64,000 bases of DNA from Oxyruncus cristatus (taxonomy: Eukaryota > Chordata > Aves > Passeriformes > Cotingidae): positions 1,060,557 to 1,124,556 of the forward strand of contig VXAY01003155.1 of the NCBI GenBank assembly GCA_013399855.1, given 5' to 3'. The notes beneath the pieces are model-generated. The model did no database searches. It was not told where the DNA came from and saw nothing but the letters and a program-made list of their open reading frames with translations. This document shows, in pieces, positions 51,101 to 62,332 of the stretch (positions are counted from its first letter, which is position 1; each line of letters opens with the position of its first letter). The position numbers and the translations under genes were made by a program.

Positions 51101-53029
51101 AGTATTTTGTCAATCCAAGTTCACCGAGAAAGATTTGTGTTTCCAAAAGTCACAGTCTCTGAACAAATCTCTGAAGCTTCCAAGGTGAAAAGTGGTCAAA
51201 GAGGAAGAGAGATAAATTTTTCATCCCTCTATTTCTTTACAAGGAATAAGGATTTCTTCTAATGTTTGGTCATTATTTTAAGGCTTATTTGTAGTTCTTC
51301 TAACTAGTGGCACTAAAATCTCAAATGGGTATAAAAAAAAGGAGGACATGCTCTAGTCACTTCCCCTGCAGATAATGTGGGGAGAGTAGAAAGACACACA
51401 TTTTCTGCCACTGTGACCAAAATGTGGTCAAAGCAACTGAGCTCCCAAAACAAAAAAATTACTCAAGAAAGGAGATTAGTCACCAGAGGAGTGCTATTTC
51501 TCCAATTATAATAACTTTTTCAATATTTTCCATAGACTTTGCACTAAAGCTATATGCAATTTAATCCCATTTCTGAACTAGTATATCCCTGGCTGAACAT
51601 TTAATTTCCTTTGGTCTGTAGATCTGCAGAACTCCCCATGGGCAGTATAACTTTGTCCTAGCCATGAGGCTGTCTCTTTCTCTTGACAGGTATGTGGTCT
51701 GCTTGGAAGATTGTCAGATGAGACAGTGTGAAAAAACACCATTTTTAAAACTTGGTGCTACAGGTATCACAATAATCTAACCTATTCAGAAAAATGCCTA
51801 AGAAGAACAGATATAGATTGGGTCTTAACTGCACCCTCTCAGCGGCATATTTCAAATCCTAACTCTGATCACACAAGCCCTGGTTAAAGTTCACAGCTAA
51901 GCCCCTGAATTATCATTGCTACCTGTTTTTCTGCTATCCTGTTTACTACCGTTCTGCGCTGTTCACACAGAATGAAAAAGAATGACACCCTTCGTTATGT
52001 GCTAAGTGTGAAAGTTCATGGTTCATTACATCAGTCTACTTCTCCATTGTTAAGTTGGTCTTTTTTGAGCATTATGGGGTTGGTGAAATGGCTTTTGGAG
52101 TCAAGGTACTCCTCCCATTTTGTATAGTATTTTTGTTCAGAAGTCTCCACACTTTCTGCAATCAGAGAGGTTGTGATTTATTACTTTTCTTTTAGAGATA
52201 AACATTTCAGGTATAAAACTTAAGGAAGTAAAATACAGTATTTTCAAAATGAAAAAATGAAGAACTGTCTTAAATCAGTAACCTGACCCTAAAGTTTGCT
52301 TAAGTTTAGGCAAGAAAAATAAGTCACTGAAACAAGAGCCAGCTTCCCTTGCAGTTTGCTTGCCTGAGAAACTGCTTTAGAACAGAATGGAGCTTTTGCT
52401 AAGAGACTGAATTTTCTGCTGTCCTGATAAAAGTACACAATAGAGACTTACCCCTAAAGACTTAAGGCTCCTAGGCAGATTCCTTACAGTCACAATGTTC
52501 CTTTAGTAGGAGAGGCACTGTGAAGAAAACAGAAGACACAGAATTCTTTGCCAAAATTATAAATTCGTCACCTAGTCACTACTTTTATCCACCAGTGGCC
52601 GAAAAGTTAGCAATAAATTTGATTCCATGCCTTCTAAAAGTAGTGTTGATTGTATCTCTACTTTTACCTTTCTTTACTTACTGGAAGGAATGAGATTACA
52701 AGAGAATGTTCCTTTGTGTTTTCTCTCCTCTGTTTGTCCGTGCTCAAAAGCAGATCTTGGAATTTATAGGGCAGATGACCCACAAGCTGTAAATTGTAGT
52801 TCATTCACTTCTGTATGAGCTCTGGCCTTATCCATTTAACATTGCTATAGTTGTTCTGTGATGTGGAATGAACAGAAAAACAAAGAGCTAGAAGAAGGTA
52901 AAAGATTTGGCACTGTCATCTTGAAATTGGCTGGCAGCCTAAGTGTTATCGTGCTTTTTAATGAGAATTTCTTTCTTGACCTTTAAAATTTGTTGCCTTC
53001 CAATTGTACTATTGCAAGAACCAGCCCTG
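48109..53029. other. AT-rich unique DNA, no gene recognised
   Basis: Includes a 134-codon minus-strand open frame at 48610-49014 without any family motif, judged fortuitous, and an enhancer-like patch at 49075-49200. No transposon seen. Confidence 0.5.
49075..49200. promoter_or_regulatory. Candidate conserved non-coding element
   Basis: Compact block with TAATGATTGCATG, TTCGGGCCC, TTTAATTGCAATTACAC (an inverted pair of homeodomain cores, TTAATTGCAATTA) and GGCTAATTGC. Dense ATTA spacing with an otherwise rare CpG. Texture-based call. Confidence 0.3.
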
Positions 53030-53325
53030 TTGAAACACCAAATAACATGTATGTTATTGGTAAGGCTACAACATCCCAATTAAGCTGCTGTTTTAAAAGT
53101 GCTATTTTTCAAAGAAAAATAAAATAAAAGAGCAATTTGATTGAATGTTTGTTTAATCAAAGAGCTTAATTATTTTAAATTTCATGTTTTTAGGTTACTT
53201 ACGTATCTGTCAAGTCTTCATCAAGGGAATTATCCCTGTCACATCTCCAGAGTGGTTTTGCTATCAATTGCATTCATTGGTTCATCAAGAATTGGACGTA
53301 CAGTAAACAGGACTAGTAATATCTG
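53030..53325. promoter_or_regulatory. Candidate conserved non-coding element
   Basis: Repeat-free stretch with GTTTAATCAAAGAGC (a TCF/LEF-like AATCAAAG core), GCTTAATTATTTTAAATTTC, TACTTACGTATC and CTATCAATTGCATTC. No usable open frame beyond 61 codons. Adjacent to the GC-richer block at 53340-53740. Confidence 0.25.
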
Positions 53326-54194
53326 AACATCTACTAATTAGTAGGGGAACCACACTCTTTTGGGTTTATGCCAAACATCTGAGAGCTGGAAGTGAAAGGA
53401 GCTTTCCTTGAGAAGGCCTTCAGCTGCAGAATTCCCTTACAGCCAATAACCCTGAGAGAGCAGAAAGTGCTAGCACAGTCCCCTAAAGAGCATAAAGTGT
53501 AAAGGGATGTAGGCAGGGAAGCCAGGGGGTACACTAATTCTGATATCCCTCTTGAAACTTCCACCCTTAGAAGTTGAACTCTTAGTCTTCCACTTCTGTG
53601 GAAGTCTCTGTAGTGATTAAATGCACTTTTCAGTTGTACATCCCCTCCAGAGGACAGCGGAAACATCCCCTCCCCTCTGTAAAATGAATCACCCTCAGAA
53701 AGAACGGGCGTAGCTGTTTGTACATCTCTTATCATACTAAGGATGTGCTAATATCTTGACCCGCAAACCACAGGACCAGTCAGGCTTCTAAAAGCTAAAC
53801 TGAAATGATTCAGTTATAATTTATGTTGAGAGGTTTCCTCTGCAATATTCACCCTTGAGGAGATGAAGAAAACACATAAAATTTGCCCATTTAATCTAGA
53901 AATGAAAGAGGACAATCAAGTATATTGTAAAAAGCTCTCAAAAGTGAGTGTGATAGCACAAGGCATGGTCTCCTAGATGTCATATTCAGATGAAGATGGA
54001 GATGGACACAAAATAATGCATAGTCACTTGAGCTGAAAGGACGATCAAAACTCAAAAAATGGAAAGTAGATAAAAGACCACATGTAGAGCTTGGGAAGAA
54101 AAATGAGTTCTGGCAAGAAGGGTTTGTACATCTAGACGATTTCCCCCAGTACAATCTTCCAGACAAACAAAGTTTGTGGAGTCTAAATCCTCTT

Positions 54195-54251
54195 CCAAAA
54201 ATTTTCCTCAGCCAAAAACTTTCAGCCAAATCCTCAGCCAAAAATTTTCTC
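54195..54251. repeat. Degenerate four-unit tandem cluster
   Basis: Four successive units start with CCAAA: CCAAAAATTTTCCTCAG (54195), CCAAAAACTTTCAG (54212), CCAAATCCTCAG (54226) and CCAAAAATTTTCTC (54238). Lengths vary from 12 to 17 bp. A small minisatellite-like duplication. Confidence 0.7.
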
Positions 54252-55546
54252 TTTGGATGTCAGCATGCAAGCTGGACGGAAGTCTTATGTTTTGGCTGAA
54301 GGTATTGACATAAGTTTGTGAAGACAAAATTGTTGGAGAATGTACTGTGAAAAAATATCCAACAAAAAAAAAAAAAGCTACATTTTCGTTTCATTTTCCT
54401 TTAAATGTTCACAGTGGCTGCTGTTCACAACTAAGAGTATTTGTAAAAGCCAGAAAAGAATCACAAACTGTTTTACAAGTTCTGAAAAGTTCCCATCATA
54501 TGTAAAGTTTCTATCTGAATTCAAGGATATAATAAATAAACTGTAGCTGTTTGCCAGAAGAAATCTGAACCTGCAATTTGGGACATTATTGTAAAATATG
54601 TTCTCAGAAAGTAAAAAAAATATTTAAATAACAGCTAACAACAGGTATTTGTATTTCTCTTAGATCTGTCAGATCACAAAGTGAGCTAAAAGTGAATGTG
54701 ATAAACTGGAGTAACTGACATCTTCTGATAGTTCACAACAATATTAATTACATTGCCTCTTAGAACTGGGTTTTTTACACCAATAACTGGAATATATGTT
54801 TGCTGTACATCAAGTTATATTTAAAGAAAACCAGAATGTCTCTTTCCCCTTAATGAAAAAAATTTACAAGGCAGAAGTCCACAGAGTCACTCCGTATTCC
54901 CACTGCCACAGAATATGTGAAAACTGTTAACACAAACTGCATGTTTCCTAAGGGAAATCAAGATTCATGAGGACTTGATATGTGGCAAGAGGCATGATTT
55001 GCCTGCTTATCACAAGACCAATTTTAAAAATACACTGGTCTAATGTGTCATGGGAGTAGGGTTTACAGAACTTCTGACTACTAAGAGAGACGGTTAAAGT
55101 CAATACGACCTGCAGGGGTTGAGCTTCCTGAAAATCAGTCACTGATAATGTAAACCTCTATCAAGCATGGATCAAGAACAGGTTATCTGACAATCAATAT
55201 AAATGGTCTTTCAGAAGATGACTAATTCAAACATATGTAGAAAATGTAGAACCTTTTTTTTCTCCTTTAAACACATTTTAAACCCAAATCCTTGTAGATA
55301 TCCAGGTTTTGCCAGGTATCCAGCAAAAGCTGGATATTTCCAACAAAAGAAGAGAGCAAATTCCAAAGTACAAGACAGTTCTTGGACAAAGATTTACTGA
55401 AAACTTATTATCTTGATAAAACAAAGGGAAATCTCTTATGTCAGTAGCTCCCAAGAGATGCCCAGGATTGATAGGTCACAGCACCCCCACAGCCTCTTTA
55501 GGATAAAACAGCTTTTCCTTTTGGCTACACCCATTTACCTGTACTC

Positions 55547-55573
55547 TTTCAAGTACTTGCTGAGTACTTGAAA
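55547..55573. repeat. Hairpin-forming inverted repeat, 11-bp arms, 5-nt loop
   Basis: TTTCAAGTACT (55547-55557) and AGTACTTGAAA (55563-55573) are exact reverse complements around TGCTG. Each arm contains or adjoins the palindrome AGTACT. Confidence 0.8.
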
Positions 55574-56241
55574 ATTTTGTAAACCCTACTCCTACAACAC
55601 ATTGGTCTGCACCCAATCCGCCTTTAGTGTGTATCAAGATTTGTACCTTGCGCCTGTCTTATGATTGTCTTTGGCCTCTACTGAAAAATTATTCACCTTT
55701 CCTCAATCTACTTAGAGCTGCTTGTGCACAGCAGGAGAAAGCATAATCCCAAAGCATATGATGAAGAGCTTCAACAGATGGGCTCTGGCAGATCTTTCTG
55801 CACTACCGTAAAATTGTACCCACAACTGACTGCTCTGTTTTTTGCTATAGCTTACAGCCCTATAGAAGAATTAGCAAAAAGCAGCGTGTATCCACAGCTC
55901 AGCCTGTGCTCATTTAAAGTGTTTTCTCTGGTGGCCATGCTAGGGCATGGACATGTATCTCCTCTTCTTAATATTTTTAGTCCCAAATCCTTTTCAGAAA
56001 TAGAAGACAGGAGTGATGATTTGCAAATTGTTGTAATACGAATGGTCAGAGCTTGTCTGAAAAAGATCCAAGTTAAGCTTTTGTATAATACCAGATACAT
56101 TTACTATCTGGGACTTACTGGTATATCCTGAAGTGGCAAGGGGATAAACATCTGTGATTTAATAGCGGTTTTGTATGTCTTTTGCCAATTCATTGACTCA
56201 ATAAAGTAAATATGGTTACTGAGAAGGAGAGGAATGATAAT

Positions 56242-56297
56242 GGAAAGAGAGAGGAAGACAGGGAGGGAGAGAGGGAGGAAAAAGAAAAAGAGGGGGG
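56242..56297. repeat. Polypurine GA-rich tract
   Basis: Purines on the plus strand throughout except one C at 56259; 56260-56297 is 38 uninterrupted purines ending in six G. Low-complexity GA sequence with triplex potential. Confidence 0.85.
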
Positions 56298-59200
56298 CAT
56301 ATTTCATGAGTACCTATATAACAATGCAATATTATGGAATAGCTTCAATAAATTCCCCACCCAGGAGACCAGGAATATCATGATTGGTTTCCTAACCTGT
56401 TAGTATTTTTCTTGAAAAAGGTGAAAAAGGCATTTTTTTTTTAAAGTGGTAGCAGAATTCTTAGGTGATATTGTATTCAGTCATATGTATATCCATGTAT
56501 CTATGTAAACTGTAATTTAAAACACCATTCTGTTCCCCAGCCTATTGACGGACGGAAGGAAGGAAAGAGATCAGTGGAGAGGAATGTTTAAATAGCTTCT
56601 TGTTTTTTACTCACAGGACAGATGGCGTGCAAACTAATAAAAAATAAAACCCCAAACGGCATTGTATAGCAGCTGTGTAGAGTGTCAACTATAGGAAGAA
56701 ACATGGCCCACTGGATAGACTGTTTTACTAGAAATGAGGGAACTTGGGTTCTCAGCCTGGTTTCCTATTCTCAACATGCCTATACTTTTGTAAAAGAAGT
56801 CTCTGTGTTTCGGTTTCTTCATCAGCAGAATAGAAACAGTTAGATGCTTTACTCTATGAAGAGAAGGACAGAGAGAAATGAGGAGAACTTATTTTTTGTG
56901 GAAAAGTCCTTTGAAAATACAAAACATTTGACTTAACTAATGAGTGGTCACATTACTTATATGAAGAAAACTGGGCTTTTCCACTGCTCTAGAAGTACTT
57001 TTTTTTTTAGTGATCAGAATTACAATGTTGTGATACTGGTAATAAACCTAAGGTTTTGCTCACAACTCAAAGCAAATGGAATTCATAAAGTTCAAGGTAA
57101 AGCCCTGTAAAAAGAAGGGAACATGACTTACTCATTTCCTGGGGAAAGTTTTATATTTTTTTTCCAGAAGGCCAAGTTTTTCCTCTTTTGGTCTGCAAAA
57201 ATTTGTTCTGGTATGTGGTTGACTTACTTCTTTTTCAAGTTGCTGTTCTGATACTGTTGTCTTCAGCCTATGTCATTATGTGCCAACTTTTCCTACTTTA
57301 AAGATGTTTTGGATTTGCTTTTGTGTATGCTTTTCCTTCTAACTCCATCATTGTCTTTAAACCCCAGGAAGAGTTTGTATAATCACTATGATCACAGTTT
57401 AGTCTGGGAAGCCACAGTTGCCTCTGAACTTAAGGTGAGTCAGAATACAACAAAATTGATGTGATTTATGTCATTTTCCTAAGGTTCAGGGCTAGATACA
57501 GGGGTTACCTTACCTATGATTGGTTGCACTTTTTTCAAAACAGGGTGGGAAGAATCTTTCTCATATCTACTATATTCTTTCCTATCAGGGCACTATGCAA
57601 AAGCCACATGAAATTTTCAGAGTAGCAGTCAAGATAACATTGTGCCTCTCTCTGATGCTTTGGATGCTATCAGCACTGAAGGAAGCAAGTTTAAAGTTGC
57701 AATGATTGTATTCAACTACTGCCTCTTTGATATACCAGTTCTTCTGTTTATCCACTGGATTTGTGAGGCTGGGGAGGAAGCACTGCTGTGATATGATTCA
57801 AGACGGTAGACATAAAAGAGGAAGACAGTTCCCCCTTCATTCTTGATTCTCCCTTTTCACTAAAAGACTTCAGGACTAATTCTCTCCATGGGGATTTACA
57901 CCTGAATGAAACAACACTGGTACTATGGCATTTTCATAAATAGTACTATGCATCTAATTTACTTAGCTTAGCTTTTCCTGTTTATCAATCTAAGAACACA
58001 GCTAATTTTTCCTGAATATAGCAGTTAAGTATGACGAGGTTCAGGGAATTTCTATGCTGTGAAAGATTTGTGCCATAAATTAAATTCTTATTAACTAGAT
58101 TGCCTAATATATTTGTGCCACAAAGGGACATGATATCATACTATGGTATTAATAATAAAATAGAATAACATGGATATCTTCTTAATATTACCCTGTGAAA
58201 TAATTCCATCACATATTGTGTTATCAATATTTAAGATTGCCTAAGAATATAAATGATACTGGCCATATACGTAACTACATGTGACATCAGACTAATTATT
58301 ATAAAATAACTGAAGGGAACTTGCTATTGTTGCAGTAGTGGTGGAAGGGATGAAGTAGTGCAAATGCAATGTTTATCATACTATACATATTAAAAGTTAT
58401 GACTGGAGAGGAACATTTCCCACCTAAATGGTATGTGTTGAAGAAAATTCTGCACCAAACGACAAATAAAGGAATAAATTTAGTTCCATCACCCTTTTCT
58501 CTTTTTTTTTTTTTTTATTCTTTTTTTGAACTAGATCCCCAGTGTAGCCCAGAGGATACTTTATTTATGTCCCTGCAGTTCAGGGTCTACAAACCAATTC
58601 ATCATGTTTCTGCCGTGCCTCATCTGCTGTAGATGAATGACCCCTCCTGCAACTTTCTGAGGTCTGTTTGCCATTATGTAGATTAGTGCAATAAATACAC
58701 ATTCATGTGTGGGTGAGAAAACGCATTTATGGCTGACATTGTGTGGTGTTCCACAGCTAGCTCTATCCAGAATCTCTAATTTAGCATTCAGTAAACACAA
58801 ATGTCTCTCCAGTACCACAAGGAAATGCGTCCTATTGTCATATCAATTTTTTACTTAAATGTTATAAAATAGATATTAGCTTGTACTGTCTTTTGTATGC
58901 AGTAATTTAATCATATTTATAACTTTATGTTACATGTATATTCCCACCATTCATACATGGTGTGTTTAGAAAGTCTAGAATAAAGTAGAAGACCTGGACT
59001 GCTTTGGGTCTCTTCTGTGATGATTTGCTCTACAAACCAATTCTGTACAATTTTGAGTCTGTATTTTACAGCTGAATGTGATTTGTCAAAAGGTATGTGA
59101 AAAAAGATAAAGTTTTTGAAAAGGGTAAACAAAAGGACTGTAAATCAAATTCTGTCAAAAATATTTTTCAGAATTAAATTACTAGTGAGGAACAGTTTAA

Positions 59201-59344
59201 TCACTTGACTTGCAGGTTGAATCATGTGACCTTTTCTGCAAGCACAAGAAAATTTTGACTGGAACAAATAACCTCTCTGGCCTAAGCAGAATGAGTTGAG
59301 TTTGTAAGTATTTAACATAGGATTGAAGATTTCTAGGATTAAGC

Positions 59345-59363
59345 TTTTTTTTTTTTTTTTTTT
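59345..59363. repeat. 19-T homopolymer
   Basis: Uninterrupted T-run. No retroposon body could be recognised on either side, so it is listed as a simple homopolymer. Confidence 0.9.
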
Positions 59364-60828
59364 GGCTAATGAGCAGTATGATCACACAAACAATCAAATG
59401 GAGTTGATTTCTTCCAGTCTTCAATGTCTTAACAGTTTTAGATTAGAAAACTCCAAAGCAACAAAAGAAAGTGTCCCAAAGACGCTGCTGCTTAAAAATT
59501 TTGGCTTTTGAAGTCTTTCACACCCCTGCTTGGAACAGAGTCATTTAGGTTTGTTTCCATAGATATGTTCTAATTCTGTAGATATATTCCATACACAGTT
59601 TAAGTCATTTGATGAATAAAAAGCTGGCAAAAACTGATGAATTTATGGAAAAGAATGGCACAGCATGTTAACTAAATTAAATTCAGGAAATTAAATAAGA
59701 ACACCTTAACAATTTCATCTGCTTATATCGAGTCCAGAAATTCAGTTCTTTGCTATTGATTTTGCTAAGCAGCCTTCCTCACTGACGAGGCTATAAGATG
59801 ATAATGTCATTCAATAACTCTCACACCCTTTCCTGCTATTTGTCCAGCGCAGGAAGCTAAGGGCTTTCTTGTCGTGTGGACACAGAGGAAATATCCAGCA
59901 ACCAAATACTGACCCTTGCATGCAAACAGGTCCATATCCTCTTCCCGCCTGACAATTTCCTTCCTGCCTGGTAGGAACAAATCTACTCTTCATTTTTCCG
60001 GAGTTCTTTATACAGGCTACTCAGAAAGTCCTTGGGCAGGGACAACATTTTATTTATGTAAACTTCATCTAACAGCTGGATACTTAGAGCAGCCAGGCCC
60101 AAATTTACAGTACATAATTGTTTGCTTCTTTTAACTACAGTTGCTGCAACTCACTAAATGTCACCAGTTAAAGTCATTCAATGTTCTGTGCCAGGAACTG
60201 ATATGAAGAGTTTACTGATATGTCTGACTTTAGCTTACTAAAGATATGTTTGCAATTCTGACATTTTTTAAAGGCTAAACATAGGTAAGATGAATCTTAT
60301 TGAGTCTTTCCACATAATTTTTCTGCATTATCAAAAAAGTGGAAGCCTTTTTCTGGCCATGAAGAATGGAGGTTTTCTCTCCTGTCATGAAGTTACTGAT
60401 CAGAAAACAAACAATAAATCAGCCAACAATCAGCTGACAGTGGCTAGCAGAGAACCAGTTTCACAGGGCTGTATTTTTTTTTCTGGGATTACCAATGTTA
60501 TTTATTTATTCTTTGAGTGAAAACTCTCTTCCAGAATAAAATAGGAAGCCCAGGGCATGTTCTGCCTAATTCCCATTCTTTAATTACCTGGGAAATGTCC
60601 TGTGGTAGCACAAGATTTGTCACTCTGTGCTGTTGGAAGAACCTTAGAAGTCAGTAATTAAGTTGTCAAGAAACTGCCTCAGTCACATGACAACAAAAAG
60701 GCTACTTTTCACTTTAAAGATAGTTTGATTACACTTAACTTCAGAATTGTTCATTATACCACAACACACTGTACCTATATGCACATCAGAAAGCATCTTT
60801 TAGGGGAATTAGTACTTTTTTGTCTGAT

Positions 60829-61511
60829 CTGGACAGGTTGAATTGATGAGCTGCAGCCAATGGTATCAGTTCAATATGGTAAAGTGTCGAGTTCTGCACT
60901 TGGGTCACAACAACCCCATGCAGCACTATAGGCTGAGGAAAGAGTGGTTGGAAAGCTGCCAGAACCGGATCTGGGGATGCTGGTTGACAGCCAGCTGAAC
61001 ATGAGCCAGCAGTGTGTCCAGGTTGCCAAGAAGGCCAATGGCATCCTGGCCTTTACCAAAAACAGAGTGAGTAGAAGGATTAGGGCAGTGATTGTCACCC
61101 TATACTCAGCACTGGTGAGGCTACAACCAAATACTATGTTCAGTTTTGGGCCCCTCACTTCAAGATAAACATTGAGGTGCTGGAGTGAGTCCAAAGAAGA
61201 GCAACAAAACTGGTGAAGGGTCTAGAGAGTAAGTCATATGATGACCAGTTGGTGTTGTTTAGTCTGGAGAAAAGGAGGCTTGGGGGGACCTTATTGGTCT
61301 CTACAACTACCTGAAAGGAGGCTCCAGCCAGGCGCAGTTTGGCCTCTTCTCCCACGCAGTTGGTGACAGGACAAGAGAAAATGGCCTCAAGTTGTGTCAG
61401 AATAGGTTCAGGTTGGACATCAGGAAGAATTTCTTTGCTGAAAGGGTTCAGTCAAACATTGGACTTGATCTTGGAAGTCTTTTCCAACCTTAATGATTTT
61501 ATGATTCTATG
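60829..61511 (+). mobile_element. CR1 LINE copy D, 5'-truncated, internally deleted
   Basis: Starts inside ORF2 at CTGGACAGGTTG and ends with TTCCAACCTTAATGATTTTA, then TGATTCTATG at 61511. Its 3' end differs from copies A/C, so it is another CR1 subfamily. The segment between the ORF2 C-terminus and the last 50 bp of 3' UTR is missing: the text jumps from AAACATTGGA directly to CTTGATCTTGGAAG at about 61463. The end points toward copy E only about 30 bp away. Confidence 0.93.
60860..61450 (+). pseudogene. CR1-D ORF2 C-terminal fragment, frameshifted
   Basis: The open part (60944-61168) shows [30 protein letters not shown] and [18 protein letters not shown], the region following the reverse-transcriptase palm. 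Homology continues out of frame: text near 61180-61290 reads as the [11 protein letters not shown] and LFSLEKRRL blocks after an in-frame stop, and near 61400-61435 as [10 protein letters not shown]. The catalytic domain is absent. Non-functional. Confidence 0.9.
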
Positions 61512-61597
61512 GTTTGCATGTGTCTGTCCCTCTCATCTGAAGATCATAGAGTCATAGAACGGTTTGGGTTGGAAATGGCCATGCGCAGGGACACCTT

Positions 61598-62091
61598 TCA
61601 CCAGATCAGACTGCTCAGAGTTCCATCCAACCCAGCCTTGAGCACTTCTGGGGGTAAAGCATCCACAACTTCTGTGGGCAACGTGTTCCAGTGCCTCACC
61701 ACCTTCACAGTCAAGAATTTCTTAGTAATATCTAATCCAAACCTACTCACTTTTAGTTTGAAGTCATTCCCCCTTGTCCTGTCACTGTATGCCCTTGTAA
61801 AAAGTCCTCCATCTTTCTTGTGGCCCCCTTCAGGTACTGCAAGGTTGCAATTAGGTCTCATTGGAGCCTTCTCTTTTCCAGGCTGGACAAACCCAATTCT
61901 CTCAACCTTTCGTCATAGGAGAGGTCATCCATCCCCCAATCATCTTGGTGGCCGTCCTCTGGGCTCATTCCAACAGGCCATTGTCCTTCCCTTGTTGGGG
62001 GCCCCAGAGCTGGGTATTGATACTGAGGAGTGCCCCAACCCAAGTGCAGGACCTCACACGTAGGTTTCTTGAACTTCACAAGGTTCCCCAC
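61598..62091 (-). pseudogene. CR1-E ORF2 fragments: C-terminal part, frameshifted and deleted
   Basis: Two frames. 62091-61858 has KPTCEVLHLGWGTPQYQYP joined to PALGPPTREGQWP, which marks the internal deletion, then LSYDERLRELGLSSLEKRRL. 61861-61598 has GGHKKDGGLFTRAYSDRTRG, ITKKFLTVKVVRHWNTLP and VLKAGLDGTLSSLIW. The three E frames (with 62076-62276) are all different, so at least two indels occurred. Confidence 0.9.
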
Positions 62092-62276
62092 TTCTCAAGC
62101 TTGTCCAGGTGCATCTGGATGGCTTTCTGTCCTTTGGGTGGATGAACAGCACCACTCAGCCTGGTGTCATCTGCAAATTTGCAGAGGGTGCACTTGATCC
62201 CATTTTCTGTGTCATTAATGTAGATGCCAAATAACACTGGCCCCAATACAGACCCTTGGAGGACACCACTTGTCAC
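62076..62276 (-). pseudogene. CR1-E ORF2 fragment: reverse transcriptase motifs B and C
   Basis: Reads TSGVLQGSVLGPVLFGIYIN, then CKFADDTRLSGAVHPPKGQK. Catalytic motif C is FADD with both aspartates intact (codons at 62166-62177), unlike copy A. The fingers and motif A are lost by 5' truncation and the frame breaks soon after QMHLDKLEKWG. Non-functional. Confidence 0.92.
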
Positions 62277-62332
62277 GGATGAACATTGGGACTCGGATCC
62301 ATTGACTACTCACTACCTTTGGAATTTGAGCA

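Larger units (their letters stand above)
53326..60828. other. Mostly AT-rich unique DNA, no gene recognised
   Basis: 53340-53740 is GC-richer than its flanks and carries a motif-free 133-codon minus-strand frame. 55724-56131 has a motif-free 135-codon plus-strand frame. Also present: the minisatellite-like cluster at 54195-54251, an inverted repeat at 55547-55573, a purine tract at 56242-56297, and T-runs at 58502-58516 and 59345-59363. The 59800-60110 stretch is mildly GC-richer. No family could be assigned. Confidence 0.5.
61543..62332 (-). mobile_element. CR1 LINE copy E, 5'-truncated, internally deleted
   Basis: The 3' tail is at the left edge (ATCATAGAGTCATAGAACGG, the complement of TTCTATGACTCTATGAT), and ORF2 reads leftward from about 62330. 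It belongs to a subfamily different from A/C and also distinct from D. The reverse-transcriptase catalytic region is joined abruptly to the C-terminal part near 62012, where a piece including the usual LNMSQQC and EYCVQ blocks is missing (roughly 200 bp by comparison with copies C and D). The right border is gradual. Confidence 0.93.

Noticed and set aside
59341..59364. 19-T run as a reverse-oriented SINE or processed-pseudogene tail
   Set aside because: No retroposon body, pol III boxes or flanking target-site duplication were recognised.
61509..62063. 184-codon plus-strand frame
   Set aside because: Antisense shadow of CR1-E; the codons complement its ORF2 reading frames.
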